A stretch of 35,817 bases of DNA, from the NCBI RefSeq assembly GCF_003667565.1, contig NZ_RCUX01000018.1, positions 1-35,817 of the forward strand, in the 5' to 3' direction. Source of the stretch: Mycetocola tolaasinivorans (GTDB lineage Bacteria; Actinomycetota; Actinomycetes; Actinomycetales; Microbacteriaceae). A program made the position numbers and the translations under genes. The notes beneath the pieces are model-generated. The model saw only the letters and a program-made list of their open reading frames with translations. It was not told where the DNA came from and ran no database searches. Shown piece after piece: positions 30,810-35,817 of this stretch. Numbering within the stretch: position 1 is the first letter of the stretch; each line of letters opens with the position of its first letter.

Positions 30810-31873
30810 TGGGCGGCCTCACTATCGGTTCGTTGTTCTCCGGTGTCGGCGGCCTGGACATGGCCGTCGAACAGTTCTTCAACGCCCGCCCGGCGTGGTT
30901 CGTGGAGTTCGACCCGGCCCCGTCGAAGGTGCTCGCGCACCGGTGGCCCGGTGTACCGAACTTCGGCGATGTCACCACCGTGGACTGGAACGCGGTTCCG
31001 CGCGTGGACATCCTCACTGGCGGTTTCCCCTGCCAGGACCTCAGCCTCGCCGGTCGTCGCGCCGGTATGCGCCCGGGCACCCGCTCGGGACTGTGGGCTG
31101 ACTACCTCGCCGCGATTGCGGCGATCAAACCCAGAATGGTGGTGATCGAAAATGTCAGAGGTCTACTCTCCGGAGCTGCGGAATCCGATAGCGATCTGGA
31201 ACCCGGTGCGGGATCTGTGGGAGACGGCCACGATGGACCTGTTCTCCGAGCACTCGGCCGTGTTCTCGGGGACTTGGCCGGTATCGGGTATGACACACGG
31301 CGGTGTGGCTTACGCGCTGCCGATGCCGGAGCTCCCCACGGCCGGTTCCGGGTGTTTGTCGTCGCCTATCCTCAAGACACCGACAGCGCAGCTCGCGGTG
31401 AATGGTGGGGCGCAGCACCCGGATCAGCGGAAAGCGGGCGGGCACGGGCCGACACTTGCGGACGGGGTGGAGTTCCTATTGCCGACGCCGGTGGCCCAGC
31501 CTTCGGGGAACAGCCCAGAGGAGCATTTGAGGAAGAAACCGGGACGAACGCGGGTGACCGACTTGCAGATCATGGTGGAGAACGACCTGATTCGCACGGG
31601 AGGGAAGCTTGGGGCGAGTTCTGGCCCGCGATCAACCGGTGGGGGTCCGTCCTCCGCCGTGATGCCCCCGCCCCTACCAGGCCTGATGGGCGCGACGGAC
31701 GCCACCGGCTCAACCCCGAGTTGACCGAGTGGATGATGGGCTGGCCTGCAGGGCATGTGACCGCGCCGGAGATTGGGCTGTCGCGTGCTGAGCAGTTGAA
31801 GGCGTGCGGCAACGGGGTGGTGCCTCAGCAGGCATACTTGGCGTTGTGCACGCTGCTCGGGAGGCCGGCATGA
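30809..31873 (+). CDS. DNA cytosine-5 methyltransferase (orphan phage type)
   Basis: 354 residues. ATG 30809 shares one base with the previous stop; a GTG three bases earlier is also possible. All key C5-MTase motifs are present in this frame: motif I SLFSGVGGLDMAVEQF, motif IV GGFPCQDLSLAG with catalytic Cys75, motif VI IENVRG (114-118), motif VIII in APHGRFRVFVVA, then after the variable target region motif IX-like RLNPELTEWMMGWP and motif X ACGNGVVPQQA. It methylates cytosine C5, probably to protect phage DNA. No cognate restriction gene is adjacent. Codons from about 115 to 300 have poor third-position GC because a second gene lies nested here in another frame. Confidence 0.92.
   Translation: MGGLTIGSLFSGVGGLDMAVEQFFNARPAWFVEFDPAPSKVLAHRWPGVPNFGDVTTVDWNAVPRVDILTGGFPCQDLSLAGRRAGMRPGTRSGLWADYLAAIAAIKPRMVVIENVRGLLSGAAESDSDLEPGAGSVGDGHDGPVLRALGRVLGDLAGIGYDTRRCGLRAADAGAPHGRFRVFVVAYPQDTDSAARGEWWGAAPGSAESGRARADTCGRGGVPIADAGGPAFGEQPRGAFEEETGTNAGDRLADHGGERPDSHGREAWGEFWPAINRWGSVLRRDAPAPTRPDGRDGRHRLNPELTEWMMGWPAGHVTAPEIGLSRAEQLKACGNGVVPQQAYLALCTLLGRPA
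31152..31724 (+). CDS. Nested out-of-frame gene inside the methyltransferase gene
   Basis: 190 residues in the +1 frame relative to the methyltransferase. ATG 31152 is preceded by GGTGGTGATC, one mismatch from the ideal Shine-Dalgarno GGAGGTGATC, with good spacing. By hand count, 35 of its first 40 codons end in G or C, against 18 of 40 for the methyltransferase over the same bases. The product starts MSEVYSPELRNPIAIWNPVR, has FSGTWPVSGM and LPTPVAQPSGN motifs and is Pro/Gly/Ser-rich, with no membrane helix. I recall similar TWPxSGM / LPTP proteins from actinophage methyltransferase loci but know of no assigned function. Confidence 0.7.
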   Translation: MSEVYSPELRNPIAIWNPVRDLWETATMDLFSEHSAVFSGTWPVSGMTHGGVAYALPMPELPTAGSGCLSSPILKTPTAQLAVNGGAQHPDQRKAGGHGPTLADGVEFLLPTPVAQPSGNSPEEHLRKKPGRTRVTDLQIMVENDLIRTGGKLGASSGPRSTGGGPSSAVMPPPLPGLMGATDATGSTPS

Positions 31874-32100
31874 TCGCGCCGTGGCCTGACCTTGACCCGT
31901 GGGAGGAAACCACCGCTGACCGTGAAATGCAGCTGTACCTCCAATCGCTCGACCCGGATGTCGTGGAAGCCGAACGGCATGTTCGGCTCACCCCGGTAGA
32001 GCAACGCATCCTTGATGCGAAAACCCAGACCGTCCCGAAATCCTCGGGCGGTCTTTTTCATACCCAAAACGCCCCGACCGGGGCAGACAGGAGCCTGTAA
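31870..32100 (+). CDS. Small hypothetical protein
   Basis: 76 residues from ATG 31870 (ATGA overlap with the methyltransferase stop). Acidic, starting with APWPDLDPWEETTADREMQL, helical in the middle (TPVEQRILDA), and ending in a low-complexity tail. The last 25 codons coincide with an intrinsic-terminator-like hairpin and a second hairpin, so the C-terminal tail may be shaped by these RNA signals. The stop shares one base with the ssb start. No family recognised. Confidence 0.65.
   Translation: MIAPWPDLDPWEETTADREMQLYLQSLDPDVVEAERHVRLTPVEQRILDAKTQTVPKSSGGLFHTQNAPTGADRSL
32028..32058 (+). terminator. Terminator-like hairpin inside the gene before ssb
   Basis: GACCGTCCCGA (32028-32038) pairs with TCGGGCGGTC (32044-32053) as a 10-bp stem with one bulged T and a 5-base loop, followed by TTTTT (32054-32058). 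It lies 42 bases before the ssb start and inside the preceding coding sequence. A second hairpin (GCCCC-GACC-GGGGC region, 32071-32084) follows right before the ssb ribosome binding site. Confidence 0.6.
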
Positions 32101-32627
32101 TGGCTGGCGAAACTACTCTGCACATCATCGGCAACTTGACCAGCGACTTGGAGTTGTCTTACACCTCGTCGGGTCTTGCGGTGGCGAACTTCACCATCGC
32201 GTCCACGCCTCGGGTGCATGACCGGCAGACCGGCCAGATGAAGGACGGCGACCCGCTGTTCATGCGCTGCTCGATGTGGCGTGAGCAGGCCGAGCAGGCT
32301 GCCGCGTCGCTCACCAAGGGTGCACGCGTCATCGCGGTTGGCCGGCTGACGCAGCGCAGCTACGAGACGAAGGAAGGCGAGAAGCGGGTTTCGACCGAGC
32401 TGCAGGTGGACGAGATTGGTCCGTCGCTGCGATGGGCGACTGCTCAGGTATCCCGGGTGAGCGCTCAGGGCGGCCAGGGACGGCCGAACGGTGGTTCTGC
32501 GGGTGCTGGTAGCCCCCAGGGTGGGAACGGGGCGCAGAACGAGCCCTGGCCCTCCGCCGCGCCGTCGTACAACGGTGCCGACGCATGGAACCAGCCCGGC
32601 ACGTTCGGGGATGACAGCCCGTTCTGA
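32100..32627 (+). CDS. ssb: Single-stranded DNA-binding protein
   Basis: 175 residues from ATG 32100 (TAATG, one-base overlap), with AGGAG upstream. OB-fold residues 1-110: TTLHIIGNLTSDLELSYTSS, ANFTIASTPR, CSMWREQAEQAA and VGRLTQRSYETKEGEKR are typical SSB strands. A Gly/Asn/Gln-rich linker (about 118-165) leads to the acidic tip DDSPF, which recruits partner proteins. It probably supports RecT-dependent recombination and phage replication. Confidence 0.96.
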   Translation: MAGETTLHIIGNLTSDLELSYTSSGLAVANFTIASTPRVHDRQTGQMKDGDPLFMRCSMWREQAEQAAASLTKGARVIAVGRLTQRSYETKEGEKRVSTELQVDEIGPSLRWATAQVSRVSAQGGQGRPNGGSAGAGSPQGGNGAQNEPWPSAAPSYNGADAWNQPGTFGDDSPF

Positions 32628-32782
32628 TGACCCCCGACGAAACCCCCAGGTGTGGGCACTGCAGCAACAACCCATACGGCCCCAGCACGGCGCACTGCAC
32701 AAGGTGCGGGCGCAACACGCCCCCGACGCCGGGTGAAGTCCTGGCGCTTTTCATCGCCCGATACGACATCTGGGCCTATTAG
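32627..32782 (+). CDS. Small zinc-ribbon protein
   Basis: 51 residues. ATG 32627 shares one base with the ssb stop (TGATG). Two Cys pairs (RCGHC at about 8-12, and CTRCG at 24-28) form a likely four-cysteine zinc ribbon; the C-terminal half (PGEVLALFIARYDIWAY) is helical. Pure sequence evidence from the motif and overlap; no function assigned. Confidence 0.65.
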   Translation: MTPDETPRCGHCSNNPYGPSTAHCTRCGRNTPPTPGEVLALFIARYDIWAY

Positions 32783-32852
32783 CGACGGTGTCCCTGCTGC
32801 CTGGTTGGCGCGGTGGGCCGTCATGAAACAAGAAACCGAAGGAGAAAAGACC

Positions 32853-33200
32853 GTGAGCGACAACAAACGAGCCGACGTCAAGAAGCTTTCCGAGGAAGCG
32901 TTCCCGATGGACGGGACCGAGCCCAACACCGTGTTCGAGGCGCGCCGCCGGTGTGCGGCAGCGCTGGAAAAGGGCATCCCTGAACCGCTCCGGCCGGGGC
33001 TGTACCGAAACGGGCGCGGGGCAGAGGTGACTGTCTTGGGCCCACTCACCGGGATCGGAGGGTTCAGAACCATCGGCGTTGTCTTTGAGGCCGAGCAGCG
33101 AACCACTTTGGGATACCTGATCCCGCTGATTGTGACCGCAGAGGGCATGGCAGATGCCGGGTTCCTCCCGGTCGATTCTCCCGAGGCGGCTGCGGCATGA
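32853..33200 (+). CDS. Hypothetical protein
   Basis: 115 residues from GTG 32853, preferred because AAGGAG lies nine bases upstream; an in-frame ATG at 32823 gives ten more residues. N-terminal half is charged and helical (VKKLSEEAFPMDG, EARRRCAAALEKG), C-terminal half beta-rich. No family recognised. A 70-base spacer before it is one of the few gaps in this operon. Confidence 0.68.
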   Translation: MSDNKRADVKKLSEEAFPMDGTEPNTVFEARRRCAAALEKGIPEPLRPGLYRNGRGAEVTVLGPLTGIGGFRTIGVVFEAEQRTTLGYLIPLIVTAEGMADAGFLPVDSPEAAAA

Positions 33201-33538
33201 CCGCGCTTGATGTGGAGTCGGTGACGCTGGCGCCGGTGTGGTTCACCCCGGCTACCCCGTTGGTTATCGAGGGTCGTCTGCCTACGTGGGCGGTGTCGTC
33301 TCGGGTGCAGGTGGACCGGGTGCGGGTCACGGCCAGATGGGAAGCCCCGTCGAAGTATCGCGCGGGCGGGTGGGTTGTGGATTCGTGGTTCGGGCGAGCA
33401 TCGGGGATCCGGTCGCAGCCGTACGACACGATCCATCCCGAGATGCGGGACGCCGACACCAAGGCAGTCATTGCGGCGCTCGAGGCTGAGCACACCCCGG
33501 CCGGGCGTCCGGCCATCACCCTGGAAGGGGGCGAGTGA
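33197..33538 (+). CDS. Hypothetical protein
   Basis: 113 residues from ATG 33197 (ATGA overlap). Mostly beta-strand content (APVWFTPATPLVIEGRLP, VDRVRVTARWEAP) with a C-terminal helix (DADTKAVIAALEAEH). No motif that I recognise. Confidence 0.68.
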   Translation: MTALDVESVTLAPVWFTPATPLVIEGRLPTWAVSSRVQVDRVRVTARWEAPSKYRAGGWVVDSWFGRASGIRSQPYDTIHPEMRDADTKAVIAALEAEHTPAGRPAITLEGGE

Positions 33539-33774
33539 TGGAGTTCTGGTCATATCTGCTCACCGCGGTGGGCATCCTCGGGCTGTGGCTCGCTGGCGGG
33601 AAAAACCGTGCCGGGTGGGCTGTGGGCCTGGCCGCGCAGGTGTTGTGGGTGGCGTTCGCGTTGACCACTCACCAGTACGGGTTCCTGCTGTCAGCGGTCG
33701 CTTACGGCACCGTGTATATCCGCAATTTCCGGGCGTGGAAAAAGCCCGCGACCGAGCGAGAGGGGGGCGAGTGA
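33538..33774 (+). CDS. Small membrane protein (PnuC-like fragment fold)
   Basis: 78 residues from ATG 33538, one-base overlap with the previous stop. Two to three hydrophobic helices (about 2-20, 26-42 and 48-62) separated by short basic loops; GWAVGLAAQVLWVAFALTTH resembles helices of PnuC-type vitamin transporters, seen as short stand-alone proteins in actinophages. It is far too short for a full PnuC transporter. Role unknown; superinfection or membrane modulation is possible but unproven. Confidence 0.6.
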   Translation: MEFWSYLLTAVGILGLWLAGGKNRAGWAVGLAAQVLWVAFALTTHQYGFLLSAVAYGTVYIRNFRAWKKPATEREGGE

Positions 33775-34259
33775 TGGACGCGAAGTTCGTTCTTGAGTCG
33801 TTGCGGCGAAAGTATCCGCTCGCCGCGATCGTTCCTGAGCTCACCATCGAGGACTTCGATCTTCCCGATTCGGGGATGCTCACAGATGCTCTCTACACTC
33901 CGCAAGGGCATGTCCCAGAAGGGCACAAGTACGAGCGCCGGATCGATGCTCTGATGTTCGAATCTCTCGTCCGTACAGCAATCGAAATCAAGGTGTCCAA
34001 GGCCGACTTCAACCGTGACACGTACTGGAAGCGGCGCGCCTGGCAGCAGGTCACCCACCGGTTTGTGTACGTGGTCCCGCATGACCTGGACGTGATGCCT
34101 CCTCATGGGTGCGGGCTTTGGAAAGTTGGTGAGGACGGGAGCATCGTCGTCGTGAAAAAGGCGATCGTGAGTCGAACCCCGGATCCGTTGCCGCAGATAG
34201 TGACCCAGCGCATTGCTTACCGTGCCGCGGCCCACAAATGGGAAGCCGGGGGTGAGTGA
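33774..34259 (+). CDS. MmcB-like PD-(D/E)XK protein, first of a tandem pair
   Basis: 161 residues from ATG 33774 (TGATG overlap). The nuclease-like core is ERRIDALMFE, then RTAIEIKVSKADF (Glu-x-Lys) and WQQVTHRFVYVVP, matching the layout of MmcB-type DNA-repair proteins. N-terminal 50 residues form an extra helical lead (LESLRRKYPLAAIVPELTI). Metal-dependent DNA cleavage is inferred. Next gene encodes a diverged relative. Confidence 0.65.
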   Translation: MDAKFVLESLRRKYPLAAIVPELTIEDFDLPDSGMLTDALYTPQGHVPEGHKYERRIDALMFESLVRTAIEIKVSKADFNRDTYWKRRAWQQVTHRFVYVVPHDLDVMPPHGCGLWKVGEDGSIVVVKKAIVSRTPDPLPQIVTQRIAYRAAAHKWEAGGE

Positions 34260-34792
34260 TGCCGGAGACTGAACGGTCGATGCTAGACCGGCTGAACCGC
34301 CGCTACGACAAGGGCAACGCTGCGGGCCCCCGGTATGTGCGCGCCGAGCACGTGAAGATCAGCACGGGTTATGACACGCGCAGGATCTGCGACTACATGG
34401 CCATGGACCTGTGGACCGGCGGCAGTGGCCGGCTCAAGGTGGGCGCGCAGCTCCACGGCCACGAGGTGAAGGTGTCTCGGTCGGACTGGCTGACCGAGCT
34501 CCGAGACCCGTCCAAAGCCGACGCATTCCGTGTGTACTGCGATTTCTGGTGGCTGGTCGTGAGCGATCCGGCGATTGTGAAACCGGGTGAGCTTCCCGAG
34601 GGTTGGGGGCTCATGGTCGCGTCCACGGAACGGCACACGAACCGGCCCACAATCCGGGTGGCCGTCCAGGCCACCCGAAACCTTGACGTGCTGCCCATGC
34701 CACGTGATTTGCAGGGCACCTTGATGCGAGCAACGGCGAAAACCGCGGCTCGCATCGCTATTTCACAGGGCACGGGGCATGAGCAAGGGTGA
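34259..34792 (+). CDS. MmcB-like PD-(D/E)XK protein, second of the pair
   Basis: 177 residues from ATG 34259 (TGATG overlap). Core pattern: RRICDYMAMDLW (acidic residue), GHEVKVSRSDWLTEL (Glu-x-Lys), then FRVYCDFWWLVVSDP, with the same order and spacing as its neighbour but little identity. Matches MmcB-type proteins better than the first copy. C-terminal helices contain LMRATAKTAARIA. Confidence 0.72.
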   Translation: MPETERSMLDRLNRRYDKGNAAGPRYVRAEHVKISTGYDTRRICDYMAMDLWTGGSGRLKVGAQLHGHEVKVSRSDWLTELRDPSKADAFRVYCDFWWLVVSDPAIVKPGELPEGWGLMVASTERHTNRPTIRVAVQATRNLDVLPMPRDLQGTLMRATAKTAARIAISQGTGHEQG

Positions 34793-35003
34793 GCGGCTGC
34801 GCGTCGTGGAGGTGCCGCTTTTCGATCTGGCACCCCGGTTGACGGTTGAGGAGCGGGCGCGGCAAATTTACGAGGCCGCGCCCGCCCGGTCGGCGTTCAG
34901 CCGTAAACCCATCCCGTTCGACGCCGCCTGGCCCGGGACCAGGACAATCACCCGCGCTTGGGACCAGGCGTGGAAAGAACACGAAGGAGACACAACACCA
35001 TGA
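34779..35003 (+). CDS. Small hypothetical protein
   Basis: 74 residues from ATG 34779, overlapping the previous gene by 14 bases. Basic-acidic mix with a helix (EERARQIYEAAPARSAF) and WDQAWKEHEG at the end. No family recognised. Confidence 0.62.
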   Translation: MSKGERLRVVEVPLFDLAPRLTVEERARQIYEAAPARSAFSRKPIPFDAAWPGTRTITRAWDQAWKEHEGDTTP

Positions 35004-35362
35004 CCGAAGATGAAACACCGGAGGGCCCAGACCTGACCGGGTTCCCAGAGGTGCAACACCGTATCGAGTGCGGGAAGTTTGTTTGCCCGGGCGACGAAAA
35101 CTCCCGCTGCCATCAGTACCCGGGGTGCGACGGCGAGCATGAACGCTGGCCGTGTGGGTGCGAGTACGTGTCGCACGCCGAGTGCTGGATCAAGCCGTGG
35201 ATTGAGGGTCCTGGGAATCTGGCCGATTCTCACGATGAATCGGACGGCGTGTATGCGTTGCGGAACGAGGAATTCCCGGACGGAGACGTGTCCTGGGTTT
35301 ACGGGGAGGATTACATGCTGTTCCAGTACATCGACCAGCCCGAGGGGGTTCCCAGTGAGTAA
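35000..35362 (+). CDS. Cysteine-rich acidic hypothetical protein
   Basis: 120 residues from ATG 35000 with GAAGGAGA upstream and ATGA overlap. Seven cysteines cluster in residues 24-62 (CGKFVCPG, CHQYPGCDG, CGCEYV, AECW), suggesting one or two zinc sites; the rest is strongly acidic. Not recognised. Confidence 0.65.
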   Translation: MTEDETPEGPDLTGFPEVQHRIECGKFVCPGDENSRCHQYPGCDGEHERWPCGCEYVSHAECWIKPWIEGPGNLADSHDESDGVYALRNEEFPDGDVSWVYGEDYMLFQYIDQPEGVPSE

Positions 35363-35624
35363 CACCTTGATTGTCCCGGATTTTTGGATTCTGTTCGACC
35401 CGGACGGTAAAGCAGACGGGTCTGCATACGCGGTCGTGCAGGGAGAGATCCGGCATGCCACTGCGGAGAGTGCACACGCAATGTTCACCCCAAACAAGCG
35501 CACCCGGGAGCGAGAGAAACGTCAGGGGTGGCGCGTGATCGGCGTTGAACAGGCCGATTGGAACGACTACTGGACCGGCGCGAAAAAGCCCGACCCCGAA
35601 CCGAAGGAGGCCCCTGGTGAGTGA
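35355..35624 (+). CDS. Small hypothetical protein
   Basis: 89 residues from GTG 35355, overlapping the previous gene by eight bases. Aromatic, beta-rich start (LIVPDFWILFDPDGKADG) then a charged helix (RTREREKRQGW) and a Pro-rich tail. No family recognised. Confidence 0.62.
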   Translation: MSNTLIVPDFWILFDPDGKADGSAYAVVQGEIRHATAESAHAMFTPNKRTREREKRQGWRVIGVEQADWNDYWTGAKKPDPEPKEAPGE

Positions 35625-35817
35625 CATCGTGTTTTGTGATCGTGGGTCGTGTTCTGGCCTGGCGGGGCATGCGGGTTCGTGTGCTGTCGCGTCTGGGTGG
35701 GATGACCGGACGGACGTGCGGAAGCTAATCGCCGAAGCTCGCCATCGGCACGGTAATGATGCCCGGCATCTGGGTGAGGCTGACGCCACCATGATTGAAA
35801 CGCTCACGAGCCGCATG
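35617..35817 (+). CDS. Hypothetical protein, cut by the window edge
   Basis: 67 codons from GTG 35617 with no stop before the edge; AAGGAGG lies eight bases upstream. Contains FCDRGSCSGLAGHAGSC, a small Cys/His cluster, then a helical stretch (DVRKLIAEARHRHG). Start of a longer early protein; unassigned. Confidence 0.62.
   Translation, partial: MSDIVFCDRGSCSGLAGHAGSCAVASGWDDRTDVRKLIAEARHRHGNDARHLGEADATMIETLTSRM

Larger units (their letters stand above)
21780..35817. mobile_element. Left part of an integrated temperate phage (prophage)
   Basis: The element begins in the 3' half of a tRNA-Val(CAC) gene, has an integrase immediately inside, a divergent repressor/excisionase control region, and then a single-direction early operon whose genes overlap by one to four bases. 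Gene content (antirepressor, RecT, YqaJ exonuclease, HJ-resolvase-like, HNH, replication initiator-like protein, SSB, methyltransferase, many small proteins) is that of actinobacterial siphovirus-type temperate phages. No transposase, relaxase or plasmid partition gene is seen. Structural genes, lysis genes and the right end are outside the window, so completeness and activity cannot be judged. Confidence 0.93.

Overview
The window is high-GC chromosomal DNA from an actinobacterium, most likely the family Microbacteriaceae. I base this on gene order (rpsD-rarA, cyclophilin, DUF349, rel, secF-secD-yajC, ruvB-ruvA-ruvC, YebC, pdxT-pdxS, HIT-thrS, close to the order known from Mycobacterium and relatives), on frequent GTG/TTG starts and strong G/C third-position bias, and on the style of the proteins. 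I cannot name the genus.

Layout. Positions 1-19800 are conserved host backbone. The first 17 codons of rpsD lie at the left edge on the minus strand, then rarA. A divergent cyclophilin and a DUF349 protein are on the plus strand, ending in a strong terminator. A small unknown gene converges on rel. Then comes a long minus-strand block: secF/secD/yajC (protein export), ruvB/ruvA and ruvC (Holliday junction processing), a YebC regulator, pdxT/pdxS (pyridoxal phosphate synthase), and a HIT protein with thrS. An ECF-transporter S component and a divergent membrane protein of unknown function close the block. The PIM-lipid genes and apt that interrupt this block in mycobacteria are absent.

Positions 19850-21780 hold a minus-strand tRNA array: Val(GAC), Cys(GCA), Gly(GCC), Val(GAC), Gly(GCC), Gly(GCC). 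Each unit has hairpin terminators, and a frameshifted, internally deleted PH-like gene remnant lies between two units. The array ends in the 3' half of a tRNA-Val(CAC) gene.

From 21780 to the right edge is the left part of a prophage integrated in that tRNA gene. It carries a tyrosine integrase and immunity repressor (minus strand), a divergent, probably leaderless early control region, and an excisionase-like protein. These are followed by a plus-strand early operon of tightly overlapping genes: antirepressor, small membrane proteins, RecF/SbcC-like ATPase, Holliday-junction-resolvase-like nuclease, YqaJ exonuclease, RecT annealing protein, HNH nuclease, a winged-helix replication-initiator-like protein, an orphan cytosine-5 methyltransferase, SSB, two PD-(D/E)XK proteins and several small unknown proteins. 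Together they form a recombination-dependent DNA replication module. The structural genes and the right attachment site lie outside the window.

The two most interesting signals are both in the prophage. One is a complete second gene nested out of frame inside the methyltransferase gene, with its own ribosome binding site and much better third-position GC than the host frame. The other is a set of four 22-23-bp-spaced iterons followed by three 11-bp-spaced direct repeats inside the initiator-like gene, which looks like a lambda-O-style replication origin.
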